DNA of 64,000 nt from Microvirga makkahensis (lineage in GTDB: Bacteria; Pseudomonadota; Alphaproteobacteria; Rhizobiales; Beijerinckiaceae): assembly GCF_009830105.1 (NCBI RefSeq), contig NZ_WURB01000001.1, positions 62,001 to 126,000 on the forward strand. Reading direction: 5' to 3'. Shown piece by piece: positions 1-9,308 of the stretch (positions within the stretch are counted from its first letter, which is position 1; every line of letters starts with the position of its first letter). The position numbers were made by a program, and so were the translations under genes. Below the pieces are notes generated by a model that did no database searches, was not told the origin of the DNA, and saw only the letters and a program-made list of their open reading frames with translations.

Positions 1-75
1 TGCACGCGGTCTACAGGACTTAGGTACACCTTCGATGCTGCAAGCCGGGCGGTCCAACCTCAAGCACAAGAATTT

Positions 76-105
76 CAACTCCTCCCATCGAGAGGGGAGG
101 AGTTG
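76..105 (-). terminator. hairpin downstream of thrS
   Basis: An 11-bp perfect inverted repeat (positions 76-86 against 95-105) lies 11 bases past the thrS stop. On the minus strand it is followed by an AT-rich stretch (AAATTCTT) but no clean U-run, so termination is plausible but not certain. Nothing else is recognisable between 1 and 116. Confidence 0.4.
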
Positions 106-116
106 ATTGACCTACC

Positions 117-2129
117 TCACGCAACCGTCCGCTCGACCACATGATGACCGTCGAGAGTGGCGTGCGCGTCCGGTTCGGACACCGCCTTGGCGACGCGCCT
201 GCGGTCCGGCGTGATCGCCTCCAGCGCGAGTGCCCGCAACGCATCGTCGAGCGACATGGTCTGCTGATTGGGGCTACCGAGACGGCGGATCGACACCGTG
301 CGCTCGGCCGCCTCCTTCCGGCCGACCACGAGCAGCACCGGCACCTTCACCAGGGAATGCTCGCGGACCTTGTAATTGATCTTCTCGTTGCGAAGATCGG
401 CCTCGACGCGCAAACCCATCGCCTCCGCGGCCCTCACCACTTCCATGGCGTATTCGTCGCCCTCGGAGGTGATGGTGGCCACGACCGCCTGTACCGGCGC
501 GAGCCAGAGCGGGAAGTGCCCGGCGAAGTGTTCGATCAGGATGCCGGTGAAGCGCTCCATGGAGCCGCAGATCGCGCGGTGCACCATGACGGGGGTCTTC
601 TTCTGGCCGTCCTGGTCGACATAGAACGCGCCGAACCGCTCCGGCAGGTTGAAGTCCACCTGCGTGGTGCCGCACTGCCAGTCGCGGCCGATGGCATCAC
701 GCAGCACGTATTCGAATTTCGGCCCGTAGAACGCGCCCTCGCCCGGGTTGATCGCGGTCTTGATGCGTCCGCCCGACTGCTCCTCGATCTGCTTGAGAAC
801 GCGGGTCATCACCTCCTCGGCGTGGTCCCACATCTCGTCGGTGCCGACGCGCTTCTCAGGCCGCGTGGAGAGCTTCACGACGATCTCGTCGAACCCGAAA
901 TCGGCATAGGTCGAGAGGATCAGGTCGTTGATCTTCAGGCACTCGTCGGCGAGTTGGTCTTCCGTGCAGAAGATATGCGCGTCGTCCTGCGTGAAGCCGC
1001 GCACGCGCATGAGCCCGTGCAGCGCGCCCGACGGCTCGTAGCGATGCACGTTGCCGAACTCGGCGAGGCGAAGCGGCAAGTCGCGATAGGACTTCAGGCC
1101 GTGTTTGAAGATCTGCACGTGGCCCGGGCAGTTCATCGGCTTGATCGCGAAGACGCGGTCATCCTCGGTCTGCGTCGCGAACATGTTCTCGCGGTACCAA
1201 CCCCAGTGACCGGAGGTCTCCCACAACGCCTTGTCGAGGATCTGCGGCGCGTTGACCTCCTTGTAGTCGCCCTTCAGGCGCCGGCGCATGTAGGAGATCA
1301 GCTCCTGAAACACCGTCCAGCCCTTGGGATGCCAGAAGACGACGCCCGGTCCCTCCTCCTGGAAGTGGAACAGGTCCATCTCGCGGCCCAGGCGGCGGTG
1401 GTCGCGCTTCTCGGCCTCCTCGAGCTGCCGGATATAGTTGTCGAGGTCCTCCTGGGAGGCCCAGGCGGTCGCATAGATGCGGGTGAGCATCGCGTTGTTC
1501 GAGTCGCCGCGCCAGTAGGCGCCCGCCACCTTCATAAGCTTGAACGCATTACCGATCTTGCCCGTGGAGGTCATGTGCGGACCGCGGCACAGGTCGAACC
1601 AATCGCCCTGGAAGTAGATCTTGAGGTCCTGGCCCTCGGGAATCGCGTCGACGAGCTCGACCTTGTAGGTCTCGCCCTTTTCCTTGAAGATCTGCTTGGC
1701 CTTGTCGCGGCTCCAGATTTCCTTCGTGAAGGGTTTGTCGCGCGCGATGATCTCGCGCATCTTCGCCTCGATGGCCGGGAAATCCTCGGGGGTGAAGGGC
1801 TCGTTGCGGGCGAAATCGTAATAGAAGCCGTTCTCGATCACGGGACCGATGGTCACCTGCGTTCCCGGGAAAAGCTCCTGCACGGCTTCCGCCAGCACGT
1901 GCGCGCAATCGTGCCGGATCAGCTCCAGCGCGCGCGGATCCTCGCGGTTGAGAAACTCGATCCTACCATCCTTCGTGATCGGATCGGCGAGATCGGTCAC
2001 GGTGCCGTCGAGAGTCATGGCGACAGTGCGCTTTGCGAGCGACTTGGCAATGCCCTCCACGATCTCGCGGCCGGTGGTGCCGGGGGCATATTGGCGCTGG
2101 GCGCCATCGGGAAATGTCAGGGTAATCAT
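117..2129 (-). CDS. thrS: threonyl-tRNA synthetase
   Basis: Charges tRNA-Thr with threonine in the cytoplasm and edits mischarged Ser-tRNA. The protein is 670 aa: N-terminal TGS domain (about 1-62), editing domain with the HxxxH pair His73/His77 and Cys181-x3-His185, class II catalytic core, and C-terminal anticodon-binding domain from about 540. The catalytic zinc ligands Cys334, His385 and His517 are all present, as are motif 2 (around 363-385) and motif 3 (around 520-535). The ATG at 2129 was chosen because an AAGGAGA ribosome-binding site precedes it and MITLTFPDG is the usual family start. The tail after residue 636 is somewhat longer than in the E. coli enzyme (642 aa). It stands alone on this strand. 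Confidence 0.98.
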   Translation of the reverse strand: MITLTFPDGAQRQYAPGTTGREIVEGIAKSLAKRTVAMTLDGTVTDLADPITKDGRIEFLNREDPRALELIRHDCAHVLAEAVQELFPGTQVTIGPVIENGFYYDFARNEPFTPEDFPAIEAKMREIIARDKPFTKEIWSRDKAKQIFKEKGETYKVELVDAIPEGQDLKIYFQGDWFDLCRGPHMTSTGKIGNAFKLMKVAGAYWRGDSNNAMLTRIYATAWASQEDLDNYIRQLEEAEKRDHRRLGREMDLFHFQEEGPGVVFWHPKGWTVFQELISYMRRRLKGDYKEVNAPQILDKALWETSGHWGWYRENMFATQTEDDRVFAIKPMNCPGHVQIFKHGLKSYRDLPLRLAEFGNVHRYEPSGALHGLMRVRGFTQDDAHIFCTEDQLADECLKINDLILSTYADFGFDEIVVKLSTRPEKRVGTDEMWDHAEEVMTRVLKQIEEQSGGRIKTAINPGEGAFYGPKFEYVLRDAIGRDWQCGTTQVDFNLPERFGAFYVDQDGQKKTPVMVHRAICGSMERFTGILIEHFAGHFPLWLAPVQAVVATITSEGDEYAMEVVRAAEAMGLRVEADLRNEKINYKVREHSLVKVPVLLVVGRKEAAERTVSIRRLGSPNQQTMSLDDALRALALEAITPDRRRVAKAVSEPDAHATLDGHHVVERTVA

Positions 2130-2196
2130 CTCACAAGGTCTCCTTGGCTCACTCCTGCCAACGAAGCAGGTAAGCGTAGTCCCCACGATTGGGGGT

Positions 2197-2547
2197 TTAG
2201 GAAGTGCGGCGGTCGTCAGGCGCAACCGCCTCGCATGTGATCGCAGAAGGAATATCCGGCGCGTTCACGCCCCGCCAGCGACCGTAGGCCCACGGCTTAT
2301 ACCAGCCTGAGCCGTCGGGCAATGTTTCGGGAACGAGGTCGATGCCGCGAGTGCCGAACGGCCCGCAACGGCAGATCCGGGCGAAGCCCATCCATCCTCC
2401 GGCCCAGAAACCGTGCTTCTGAATGGCCTCGTCCGTGTACTCGGAGCAGGACGGCAGATGCCGGCACTGGCGGCCGACGAGTCCCGAGAGGCTGAGCTGA
2501 TAGCCCCGGATCGCCCAGTGGGCCGCCCGCTGGACGGGGCTCGGCAT
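2197..2547 (-). CDS. yidD: membrane protein insertion efficiency factor YidD
   Basis: Small (116 aa) membrane-associated protein thought to help YidC-dependent insertion of inner-membrane proteins. The family core is visible: an amphipathic start (ALRGYQLS-like region, here [14 protein letters not shown]), then the Cys-rich [15 protein letters not shown] block and the ICRCGPFG block. The start codon overlaps the TGA of the upstream scaffold gene in a TGATG arrangement, so translation is probably coupled. The C-terminal tail after the family core is variable and acidic. Identification is firm; the pairing with an IscU-like gene is a familiar alphaproteobacterial order (recalled, not searched). 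Confidence 0.93.
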   Translation of the reverse strand: MPSPVQRAAHWAIRGYQLSLSGLVGRQCRHLPSCSEYTDEAIQKHGFWAGGWMGFARICRCGPFGTRGIDLVPETLPDGSGWYKPWAYGRWRGVNAPDIPSAITCEAVAPDDRRTS

Positions 2548-2993
2548 CACTCCAGCTCCCCGGGCCGCCGCGCCTCGATCCGGTCGAGGGCATCGACCAC
2601 CGCGTCGAAGGTGAGAAGAATCGACGCGTGACGGGCCTTGTACTCCCGCAGAGGCTCCAGGACCTTTAAGTCCTCCCACTTGCCCTGCGGCGGTTCGCCG
2701 CCAGCCTTCAGGAGACGGGTCGCCGCCTCTCTCACCTGCCGCAGCTCGCCCGCCGTCGAGCCGATCACGTGCCGCCCCATAATGGCGGAGGAGGCTTGGC
2801 CGAGCGCGCAGGCCTTCACGTCGTGGGCGAAGGCCGTCACCACGTCGCCGTCCAATTTCAGGTCAACCGTCACGGTGGAGCCGCAAAGCCTGGAACGAGC
2901 CGTCGCCGACGCATCCGGCTCGGGCAGCCGCCCGAGATGAGGAATATTGGCCGCAAGCTCCAGGATGCGGCGGTTATAAATATCGTTCAGCAT
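2547..2993 (-). CDS. IscU/NifU-N-like iron-sulfur scaffold protein
   Basis: 148-aa protein of the IscU/SufU/NifU N-terminal fold, predicted to act in Fe-S cluster assembly or trafficking. Two of the three classical cluster cysteines are present: Cys37 in RLCGST and Cys62 in KACALGQAS. Where the third cysteine is expected, the sequence reads KARHASILL, with His122 in its place. It is therefore either a variant scaffold with a His ligand or a protein with a different role. The ATG at 2993 has only a weak ribosome-binding site. It lies upstream of yidD in a two-gene unit and is divergent from folE, with about 165 bases between them for promoters. Confidence 0.82.
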   Translation of the reverse strand: MLNDIYNRRILELAANIPHLGRLPEPDASATARSRLCGSTVTVDLKLDGDVVTAFAHDVKACALGQASSAIMGRHVIGSTAGELRQVREAATRLLKAGGEPPQGKWEDLKVLEPLREYKARHASILLTFDAVVDALDRIEARRPGELE

Positions 2994-3159
2994 TCCGGTC
3001 TAGACATCACAAATGGGAATGTGCTCCACATTCTCTATATAAGCACCATGACCGAACTCCGCGACAGGCTGCGTGTTGGCTTATAGCGGAAGGCGGGAGC
3101 GGAAAGGCCGGGAGCATCCCCTGCTTCCAGAGAGTTCTATAGTGAGAAAGAGGCTCCAC

Positions 3160-3795
3160 GTGAACGATGTGGTTAAGTCCTTGTCACCGCGTCTGATTCC
3201 AGCCGCCGACAAGCCGAACGAACGCCCCACCCGGGAGGAGGCCGAAGCGGCTGTTCGCACCCTGATCCGCTGGGCGGGCGACAATCCGCAGCGGGAGGGG
3301 CTCCTGGAGACGCCGAAGCGTGTGGTAAAGGCTTTCAAGGAATTCTACTCCGGATACGAGGACGATCCAAAGGATGTCCTGAATAAAATCTTCGCGGAGG
3401 TCGAGGGCTACGACGACATCGTGCTCGTGCGCGACATCCCCTTCTACTCCCATTGCGAGCACCATATGGTGCCGTTCTACGGCATGGCGCACATCGCCTA
3501 TTATCCGACGAAGGGTGTGGTAGGCCTGTCCAAGCTCGCCCGTCTCGTGGAAGTCTATGGCCGCCGCCTCCAGACCCAGGAAACCATGACGTCGCAGATC
3601 GCGACCGCCATGGAACAGGCGCTCGAGCCCCGGGGCGTGGCCGTGATGATCGAGGCCGAGCACATGTGCATGTCCATGCGCGGCGTGCAGAAGGCAGGCG
3701 CCATGACACTCACGACCCAGTTCACCGGCGTCTTCAAGGATGATCCCGCCGAACAGGTCCGCTTCCTTACGCTGGTGAGACACGGTAAGGCTTGA
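3160..3795 (+). CDS. folE: GTP cyclohydrolase I
   Basis: Converts GTP to 7,8-dihydroneopterin triphosphate, the first step of folate/tetrahydropterin synthesis. The protein is 211 aa, normal for the family. Zinc ligands Cys99 and His102 (HCEHH block) and Cys170 (HMCMSMRG block) are all in place. I chose the GTG at 3160 because a GAAAGAGG ribosome-binding site sits 6 bases upstream and the product begins like its relatives. An upstream ATG at 3073 in the same frame would add 29 residues unlike the family. It is followed 29 bases later by hisI on the same strand. Confidence 0.97.
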   Translation: MNDVVKSLSPRLIPAADKPNERPTREEAEAAVRTLIRWAGDNPQREGLLETPKRVVKAFKEFYSGYEDDPKDVLNKIFAEVEGYDDIVLVRDIPFYSHCEHHMVPFYGMAHIAYYPTKGVVGLSKLARLVEVYGRRLQTQETMTSQIATAMEQALEPRGVAVMIEAEHMCMSMRGVQKAGAMTLTTQFTGVFKDDPAEQVRFLTLVRHGKA

Positions 3796-3824
3796 GGCTC
3801 GATTCCCCGCCTCCAGAGACTTCC

Positions 3825-4241
3825 ATGTGCGCCTCCTGTCCCAGCTCCTTTCCCGCCCCAGGCTCCAAGGCCGATCTCGAAGAGGGTTCCGCCCTCACCC
3901 CGCGTTTTGGCGCAGACGGGCTCGTCACCTGCGTAACGACGGACGCGGCGACCGGCGAGCTTCTGATGGTCGCGCACATGAACGCGGAGGCTCTCGCCAA
4001 GACCCTTGAGACCGGCGAGGCCTGGTACTGGTCGCGCTCCCGCGGCGAGCTCTGGCACAAGGGCGCGACGAGCGGGCAGATCCAGACCATCGTGGAGATT
4101 CGCGTGGATTGCGACCAGGACGCCCTGTGGCTCAAGGTCAATGTGGCGGGCGACGGCGGCTGCTGCCACACGGGCCGCCGCTCCTGTTTCTACCGCAAGG
4201 TAGAGAGCACGGGCGGGACGCCCAGTCTCGTCCAAGAGTAA
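3825..4241 (+). CDS. hisI: phosphoribosyl-AMP cyclohydrolase
   Basis: Opens the adenine ring of PR-AMP in histidine biosynthesis. The 138-aa protein is the monofunctional form, with no HisE domain attached. Metal-site residues are visible: the DCDQDALW block (Cys96 and flanking Asp residues for Mg) and the [10 protein letters not shown] block (Cys113/114, Cys121 for Zn). The first 20-odd residues are a variable extension. It probably shares a transcript with folE. No strong ribosome-binding site is seen before the ATG at 3825. Confidence 0.96.
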   Translation: MCASCPSSFPAPGSKADLEEGSALTPRFGADGLVTCVTTDAATGELLMVAHMNAEALAKTLETGEAWYWSRSRGELWHKGATSGQIQTIVEIRVDCDQDALWLKVNVAGDGGCCHTGRRSCFYRKVESTGGTPSLVQE

Positions 4242-4267
4242 CACGGTCCCTTCGATATGGGCGGACG

Positions 4268-4350
4268 CGTCCCGGCCATCCAAATCGGATGGGCGCGGCG
4301 CTTTACAGAAGCCGGATCACCGGCACGGGTCCGGTGATGGCATGGGAGAG
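4268..4350. repeat. dispersed palindromic repeat, family A (copy 1)
   Basis: Lies in the 367-base gap between hisI and the patatin gene. The core 4316-4338 is a palindrome, ATCACCGG - 7 bases - CCGGTGAT, preceded by a degenerate GGCCATCC...GGATGG arm. Near-identical cores occur at 10785 and 33799. The rest of the gap shows no convincing gene. Confidence 0.7.
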
Positions 4351-4608
4351 GATGAGCAGCCTGGCTCATCATTCTCGCACAGCTTTTCAGGTTTGAAAGG
4401 TTCCCTAACGTCATCAGCGGCCTCAAATGGCCTCGCACCCGATGGCGATCGCCTTCTCCATCGCCATCGGAAGATTGTCGCAGATAGCTCTGCACCCCGC
4501 TACCGTTCAGTTTTCGGCAACCCGACCTAAGTGAAACTGTAGGGCAGCGTTCATTCAGCCTTCACGACCTTGGCGCATGAATGGAACGAGCGGCCTTGGA
4601 GTTGAGCC

Positions 4609-5619
4609 ATGTTATGGGACGGGATTGCCCGACGCAGCGCCGGAGCGGGCGGCGGCGGAGGGATCGAGGAGGTCAAGCAGGCTGTGGAGCGGGCTCCGCG
4701 GGCGAAGATGAAGATCGGGCTGGCTCTCGGGGGCGGCGCAGCCCGGGGCTGGTCCCATATCGGCGTTCTGAGGGTCCTCGAGGAGGCGGGAATCGTCCCG
4801 GACGTGATCGCCGGATGCTCGATCGGAGCGGTGGTCGGCGGCTGCTATGCCGCGGGCAAGCTCGACGAGCTTGAGGCCTTCGCCCTGTCGCTCACCAAGC
4901 GCCGTGTCATGGGCCTGCTCGATTTCCACTTCAGCGGAGCGGGCCTGATCGCGGGCGGGCGCCTGCAGCGCCTCCTCGACCAGGACCTCATGGACCGCCG
5001 CGTCGAGAACCTGCCCATCAAGTTCTGCACCATCGCCACGGAGCTCACGAGCGGCCACGAGATCTGGCTGACCCGCGGTCCGCTCGTTCAGGCCATGCGG
5101 GCGTCCTACGCCCTCCCCGGCGTGTTCGATCCTGTGCTCGTCGGCGGGCGCTGGCTCATGGACGGGGCTCTGGTGAACCCCATTCCCATCACCGCCGCCC
5201 GTGCCCTCGGTGCGGATCTCGTGCTCTGCGTGAACCTGAACGGCGAAATCCGCGTCCGGGGCACGGTGATCCAGTCCTACGACACGGATACGAGCGACGA
5301 GAAGGAGATCGAGGAGATCATCGAGGAAGCGCCTCGAAAATGGGCCCTCTTCTCGGGATCGCGCGCCGACAGGCAGCGCAAACCCAACGCGCCGGGCATG
5401 GCGACCGTGATGGTCGATGCCTTCAACATCACCCAGGACCGCATCGCGCGCTCGCGCCTCGCCGGAGACCCGCCGGACATCATGATCGCGCCGAAGCTCG
5501 CGAGAATGGGCCTGTTCGAATTCCACCGCGCGCAGGAATGCATCGCCCTGGGGCGGCAGGCCACGGAACGCGCCCTGCCTGACATCCTGGAACTGCTTCA
5601 GGATACCCAGGAGGCCTGA
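4609..5619 (+). CDS. patatin-like phospholipase family protein (RssA type)
   Basis: Predicted lipid acyl hydrolase with a Ser-Asp dyad, 336 aa. The oxyanion loop GGGAARG (residues 41-47), the nucleophile Ser71 in GCSIG and Asp185 in MDGALVNP are all present, so it should be active. An extra low-complexity N-terminal stretch of about 33 residues precedes the usual MKIGLALGGG start. The ATG at 4609 has a TTGGAG ribosome-binding site, but translation from the internal Met34 is also possible. An acidic linker (about 225-245) precedes the C-terminal part. It is convergent with the CBS gene. The physiological substrate is unknown. Confidence 0.9.
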   Translation: MLWDGIARRSAGAGGGGGIEEVKQAVERAPRAKMKIGLALGGGAARGWSHIGVLRVLEEAGIVPDVIAGCSIGAVVGGCYAAGKLDELEAFALSLTKRRVMGLLDFHFSGAGLIAGGRLQRLLDQDLMDRRVENLPIKFCTIATELTSGHEIWLTRGPLVQAMRASYALPGVFDPVLVGGRWLMDGALVNPIPITAARALGADLVLCVNLNGEIRVRGTVIQSYDTDTSDEKEIEEIIEEAPRKWALFSGSRADRQRKPNAPGMATVMVDAFNITQDRIARSRLAGDPPDIMIAPKLARMGLFEFHRAQECIALGRQATERALPDILELLQDTQEA

Positions 5620-5632
5620 CCGGCGTTCTTGC

Positions 5633-6064
5633 TCAGGCGGTGGCGATATACTCCTTGATTGCCTGACTTTCCGCCTCGATCTCTTCGACGCGCTGCTTCA
5701 CCACGTCGCCGATGGAGATGATGCCGACGAGTTGCCCGGCCTCGACGACGGGCACGTGCCGGAACTTCTGCTGCGTCATGAGCTCCATCAGGTCGTTGAC
5801 CAAGGTCCGGCCCGTGCAGGTGACGACCTGTCCGGTCATGAAACGCGAGACCGGCTCGTCCAGGGCACGCGCGCCGTGTGCCGCGACGGCTCGCACAATG
5901 TCGCGCTCGGAGAGAATGCCGGAAACCGGCCGTGCGCCATCCACCACCACGAGAGCGCCGATCCTCTGCTCTGAGAGAAGCCGCGCCGCTTCGCTCACCG
6001 AACGGTTCGATTCGATGGACACGACATTGCGTCCCTTTAGCGAAAGGATCTGATCGACATTCAT
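5633..6064 (-). CDS. CBS domain-pair protein
   Basis: 143-aa cytoplasmic protein made of two CBS motifs (about 7-62 and 73-130), the module that binds adenine nucleotides to regulate partner proteins. The second repeat ends in the typical VGIISIGDVVK. No other domain is attached, so the partner is unknown. Start at 6064 is supported by a GGAGGG ribosome-binding site 7 bases upstream. It lies downstream of the rhomboid gene on the same strand with 71 bases between them, so co-transcription is possible. Confidence 0.92.
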   Translation of the reverse strand: MNVDQILSLKGRNVVSIESNRSVSEAARLLSEQRIGALVVVDGARPVSGILSERDIVRAVAAHGARALDEPVSRFMTGQVVTCTGRTLVNDLMELMTQQKFRHVPVVEAGQLVGIISIGDVVKQRVEEIEAESQAIKEYIATA

Positions 6065-6135
6065 GGTTTCCCTCCGGCGGATGAAAGACGGCATTACGTC
6101 CGTCGGAAGGATGATTGGACCAAACCAAGGCGCTT

Positions 6136-6954
6136 TCAAGCCGAGATGCGACTTCCTTGCGCCGGCAGAGGATCGAGCCAGGGAAAAACTAAAAGCCCCA
6201 CGAGGAAACCGCCCACGTGGGCCTCCCAGGCGATGGTCCCCTCTCCGACGCCGATGGGTTGGACGACGGCGAACAGATAGTTGGTGGCGAACCACACGCC
6301 GAGGAAGATCAGGAATGGCCGGTTGCGGGCGAGCTTGCCGAGTGGCTGGCGGGGCCGCTCGTGAGGCTCGGTGAGCCGCCCTTCCCAATGCCAGGCCGCC
6401 GGCGCGAACATGAACCATGCCGCGGCCGCCATGAGGCCGGACACGGCGCCCGAGGCGCCGATCAGGGGGAAAACCTGCATCGGATTCATCCCCACGTAGA
6501 GCACGGCGCCCCCGACGGCGGAGAGGGCTGAGAGCAGGAGGAACCGCCCTGTTCCACAGCGCCGGGCGATCGGCGTGCCAAAGGCAGCGAGCCAGATGGA
6601 GTTGATGAGCACATGCCCCCAGGAGCCGTGGAGCAGCCCATAGGTCAGCGCCGTCCAGGGCCGCCCTTCACCGTCTCCGAGAACGTACAGGGCGAAAGCT
6701 GCGATCGGCTCGAGGGCATCCTCCGGGGCGCTCTCCTGGAGCATCCTGACGATCTCCCGGCCGTCCACGCCGCCATAGGCGACGGACCAGCGGGCGGGGA
6801 TCACCGCCCAATCCACGATTGTCTGGAAGTCGGTTTCGTCCGACAGGAGGAACATGCGGAAGGCATGGATCGCCACCAGGGCCAGGATGCTGACGGTCAC
6901 GACCGACGGCAGATTGAGGACTGGTTCGCGAACACGGGGTTGGCGCACGGGCAT
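6136..6954 (-). CDS. rhomboid family intramembrane serine protease
   Basis: 272-aa multi-spanning inner-membrane protein. The catalytic pair is visible: Ser168 in the GASGAVSG motif and His246 in AWEAHVGGF. The supporting HGSWGHVLINSIWL helix (about 109-122) is also there, so it is predicted to be active on transmembrane substrates. A longer-than-usual loop (about 38-90) lies between the first helix and the core. I preferred the ATG at 6954 over a TTG two codons earlier; neither has a good ribosome-binding site. Substrate unknown. Confidence 0.9.
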   Translation of the reverse strand: MPVRQPRVREPVLNLPSVVTVSILALVAIHAFRMFLLSDETDFQTIVDWAVIPARWSVAYGGVDGREIVRMLQESAPEDALEPIAAFALYVLGDGEGRPWTALTYGLLHGSWGHVLINSIWLAAFGTPIARRCGTGRFLLLSALSAVGGAVLYVGMNPMQVFPLIGASGAVSGLMAAAAWFMFAPAAWHWEGRLTEPHERPRQPLGKLARNRPFLIFLGVWFATNYLFAVVQPIGVGEGTIAWEAHVGGFLVGLLVFPWLDPLPAQGSRISA

Positions 6955-7141
6955 GGACAACTTTTTGTTGGGCTGGCAGCATGAACAGAATCGGGGCCGA
7001 CAGCGGCGGTAGTCTTTTCACTTAAGCCTTCTCCATGGCCCTCCGCGCAAGCAAAACCAATCGTTTAGCTCGACCTTGCGGTTGTCCCGGGGAACATTTT
7101 CCTCGTTGCGGTCTGAACCAACACTTTTTGTTAACCATAAA

Positions 7142-7167
7142 GGAACCGCTCCCGGGCGCGACGCGTT
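7142..7167 (+). promoter_or_regulatory. candidate EcfG-type stress promoter
   Basis: GGAAC at 7142-7146 and CGTT at 7164-7167 with exactly 17 bases between them match the alphaproteobacterial general-stress sigma consensus (GGAAC-N16/17-CGTT). The -10 lies 81 bases upstream of the BTLCP start at 7249, in a true intergenic region. The region 6955-7248 holds no other recognisable feature. Confidence 0.5.
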
Positions 7168-7248
7168 AACTCACCTTTTACTTTCCGCTTGAGCCCTCAA
7201 TGCAACCATGTCAGTTTGGTTAAAAGAACATTAACCGGCTGGTGGGGC

Positions 7249-7932
7249 ATGCGGCAGGATTATTTCAAGAACGGCATCTTAAGCGGTCTGAACGAGAAGA
7301 TTTCCCTCTCTCACGCATTCGTCAAAGTCGCTTTCCTTTCGGCTTTCTCGGTCTTCGCAGGCCACGCTGTCCAGGCTCAAACTCTCGCCGCCCTGCCTGT
7401 CGCCAGCAATCCGATCGAGAGCATTGGCGCGGCAAAGCCTCTCCTGGCCTGGATGAAATTCTGCGACGGCAATCCCACCGAATGCGCCGTCGACGTCAAC
7501 GAGCCTGAGAAGATCGACCTGACCCCGCAGGTCTGGAAGACGATCGTATCGATCAATCAGCGCGTGAACGCCAAGATCAAAGCGGTGACCGATGCCGATC
7601 ACTGGGGCACCGTCGACGTCTGGGATTTCGCCGAGGACGGCCGCGGCGATTGCGAGGACTTCCAGCTCCTGAAGCGCCGCCTTCTCGCCGAGAGCGGTCT
7701 GCCGCGCCGCGCCATGCGCATGACGGTCGTGATCGACGAGCTCGGCGAAGGCCATGCGGTGCTGGTGGTGCGGACCAACCGCGGCGACTACGTGCTCGAC
7801 AACAAGACATCGTCGATCCTTCCCTGGAGCCGCACCGGCTACGTCTACATCAAGCGCGAGAGCCAGGATCAGGTCGGCTGGGTTTCGCTGGGTGGCATTG
7901 CCACCTCACCCACCACCACAGCGAACCGCTAA
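7249..7932 (+). CDS. transglutaminase-like cysteine proteinase (BTLCP)
   Basis: Secreted or periplasmic protein of the bacterial transglutaminase-like cysteine proteinase family, common in Hyphomicrobiales. From the ATG at 7249 it is 227 aa, with a hydrophobic signal segment (about 23-43, ending ...VQAQ). The predicted catalytic triad is complete: Cys135 in GDCEDF, His169 in GEGHAVLVV and Asp184 in YVLDN. The exact start is uncertain; a TTG at 7189 would give 20 more residues. A candidate EcfG-type promoter lies upstream, suggesting stress control. The 3' gap to DUF3126 holds a 9-bp hairpin at 7980-8007. Confidence 0.9.
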   Translation: MRQDYFKNGILSGLNEKISLSHAFVKVAFLSAFSVFAGHAVQAQTLAALPVASNPIESIGAAKPLLAWMKFCDGNPTECAVDVNEPEKIDLTPQVWKTIVSINQRVNAKIKAVTDADHWGTVDVWDFAEDGRGDCEDFQLLKRRLLAESGLPRRAMRMTVVIDELGEGHAVLVVRTNRGDYVLDNKTSSILPWSRTGYVYIKRESQDQVGWVSLGGIATSPTTTANR

Positions 7933-8085
7933 AAACGAAGCCGACATCCAAGATGCCGGCTCCCGTCTTCCGAAATTTCATGAGGCGGGTCAGTCGATCC
8001 GCCTCATTCCTTGTGCGAAGCGCTTCCGGTTCGCTCCGCAAATGAAAGCGGCGGAAACTGGGAGTTCTGCTGCGAAAAGTGCCGC

Positions 8086-8298
8086 TTAATCCTCGAGGTC
8101 CGTATCGAGGATCGCCATGGTGAAGTTGAAGGAACGATCCCCGTCCTCGTCGTCGACGAAGAGCACGCCGACGAATTCCTCACCAATGTAAACTTCCGCC
8201 GAGTCGGTCTTTTTCGGGCGACCGACCACTCGGATCGAGTGGTTCGCAAAGGTCTGGCGCAGGTAGCGCTCCACTTTCGCCATCTCCGATTTGTCCAC
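8086..8298 (-). CDS. DUF3126 family protein
   Basis: A 70-aa soluble protein of the alphaproteobacteria-specific DUF3126 family, function unknown. It shows the family core RVVGRPKKTDSAEVYIGEEF followed by an acidic DDEDGD turn and the MAILDTDLE ending. I chose the GTG at 8298 because AAAGGA lies 7 bases upstream and the length fits; an ATG at 8283 is the alternative. It sits about 96 bases downstream of cysE on the same strand, a neighbour pair I recall from related genomes. Confidence 0.9.
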   Translation of the reverse strand: MDKSEMAKVERYLRQTFANHSIRVVGRPKKTDSAEVYIGEEFVGVLFVDDEDGDRSFNFTMAILDTDLED

Positions 8299-8394
8299 TA
8301 CAGGTCCTTTCTAAGGTTTTCCGGCTTCAGCCATTGCCACGGCGTGCCAACGCGGGCAAGCGGGCTTGGGTCCTTGAAACCTCCTTCTCCCCCG

Positions 8395-9231
8395 TCAGAT
8401 CCCGTCCGCTTCGGAGAGAAGGTGATCCATGGCGCGAGCAGGCTCCTCGCATCCGGCGGTTCCGACCACCTTGGCCGGGACGCCCGCCACGGTGGCATTG
8501 TGCGGCACCGGCTTGAGAACCACCGAGCCCGCGGCGATTCTCGCGCAATGACCGACTTCGATGTTGCCCAGGATCTTGGCCCCGGCCCCGATCAGCACGC
8601 CATGTCTGATCTTCGGATGGCGATCGCCGCGCTCCTTGCCGGTGCCGCCGAGCGTCACGTCCTGAAGCATCGACACATTGTCCTCGATGACGGCGGTGGC
8701 GCCGACCACGAGGCCGGTGGCGTGATCGAGAAAGATGCCGCGCCCGATCCGGGCGGCCGGATGGATGTCCGTCTGAAACGCCTCGGAGGAGCGGCTCTGG
8801 AGGTAAAGCGCGAAATCCTGCCGTCCGTGACTCCAGAGCCAATGGGCGAGGCGATGGGTCTGGATCGCGTGAAAACCCTTGAAGTAGAGCACGGGCTCGA
8901 TCGTCCGGGTCACGACCGGGTCCCGGTCGAGCACGGCGCTGATGTCGGCGCGGAACGATTGGCCGATGCTCTGGTCCTGCTCCGCGGCCTCGAGGAAAAC
9001 CTGTTCGATGATGTCGGCCGGCAGGGCCGCATGGCCGAGCCGCGACGCGACCCGATGGATCACCGCCGCCTCCAGGCTCGGCTGATGGAGAATTGTGCTC
9101 AGCACGAATCCCGCCAGAGCCGGCTCGCTCTGAACGATGGCCTCGGCTTCGGAACGGAGGCGCTTCCAGATCGGATCGACCTTGCCGGCGAGAAAATCCG
9201 GGCTCCCGGACTTCAAGCGGGTCTGTGTCAT
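8395..9231 (-). CDS. cysE: serine O-acetyltransferase
   Basis: Acetylates L-serine with acetyl-CoA to give O-acetylserine for cysteine synthesis. The protein is 278 aa, typical for CysE. The helical N-terminal SAT domain (about 15-145) is followed by hexapeptide repeats of the left-handed beta helix (HPAARIGRGIFLDHATGLVV, then VLIGAGAKILGNIEVG). The catalytic-site DHATG motif is intact. The ATG at 9231 has an AGGAG site 7 bases upstream. It is divergent from the crotonase gene, with about 77 bases between the starts. Confidence 0.96.
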   Translation of the reverse strand: MTQTRLKSGSPDFLAGKVDPIWKRLRSEAEAIVQSEPALAGFVLSTILHQPSLEAAVIHRVASRLGHAALPADIIEQVFLEAAEQDQSIGQSFRADISAVLDRDPVVTRTIEPVLYFKGFHAIQTHRLAHWLWSHGRQDFALYLQSRSSEAFQTDIHPAARIGRGIFLDHATGLVVGATAVIEDNVSMLQDVTLGGTGKERGDRHPKIRHGVLIGAGAKILGNIEVGHCARIAAGSVVLKPVPHNATVAGVPAKVVGTAGCEEPARAMDHLLSEADGI

Positions 9232-9308
9232 GATAATCTCCTGCCGGCTCGCGCTCGATAGAGCATACATAAGAAACCCCCGCCCCTTACCACAGATCCC
9301 CGGACGCT

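Noticed and set aside
141-2240. A 699-codon open frame antisense to thrS
   Set aside because: Composition artefact of a high-GC gene; the opposite strand encodes a complete threonyl-tRNA synthetase and the frame has no recognisable domain.
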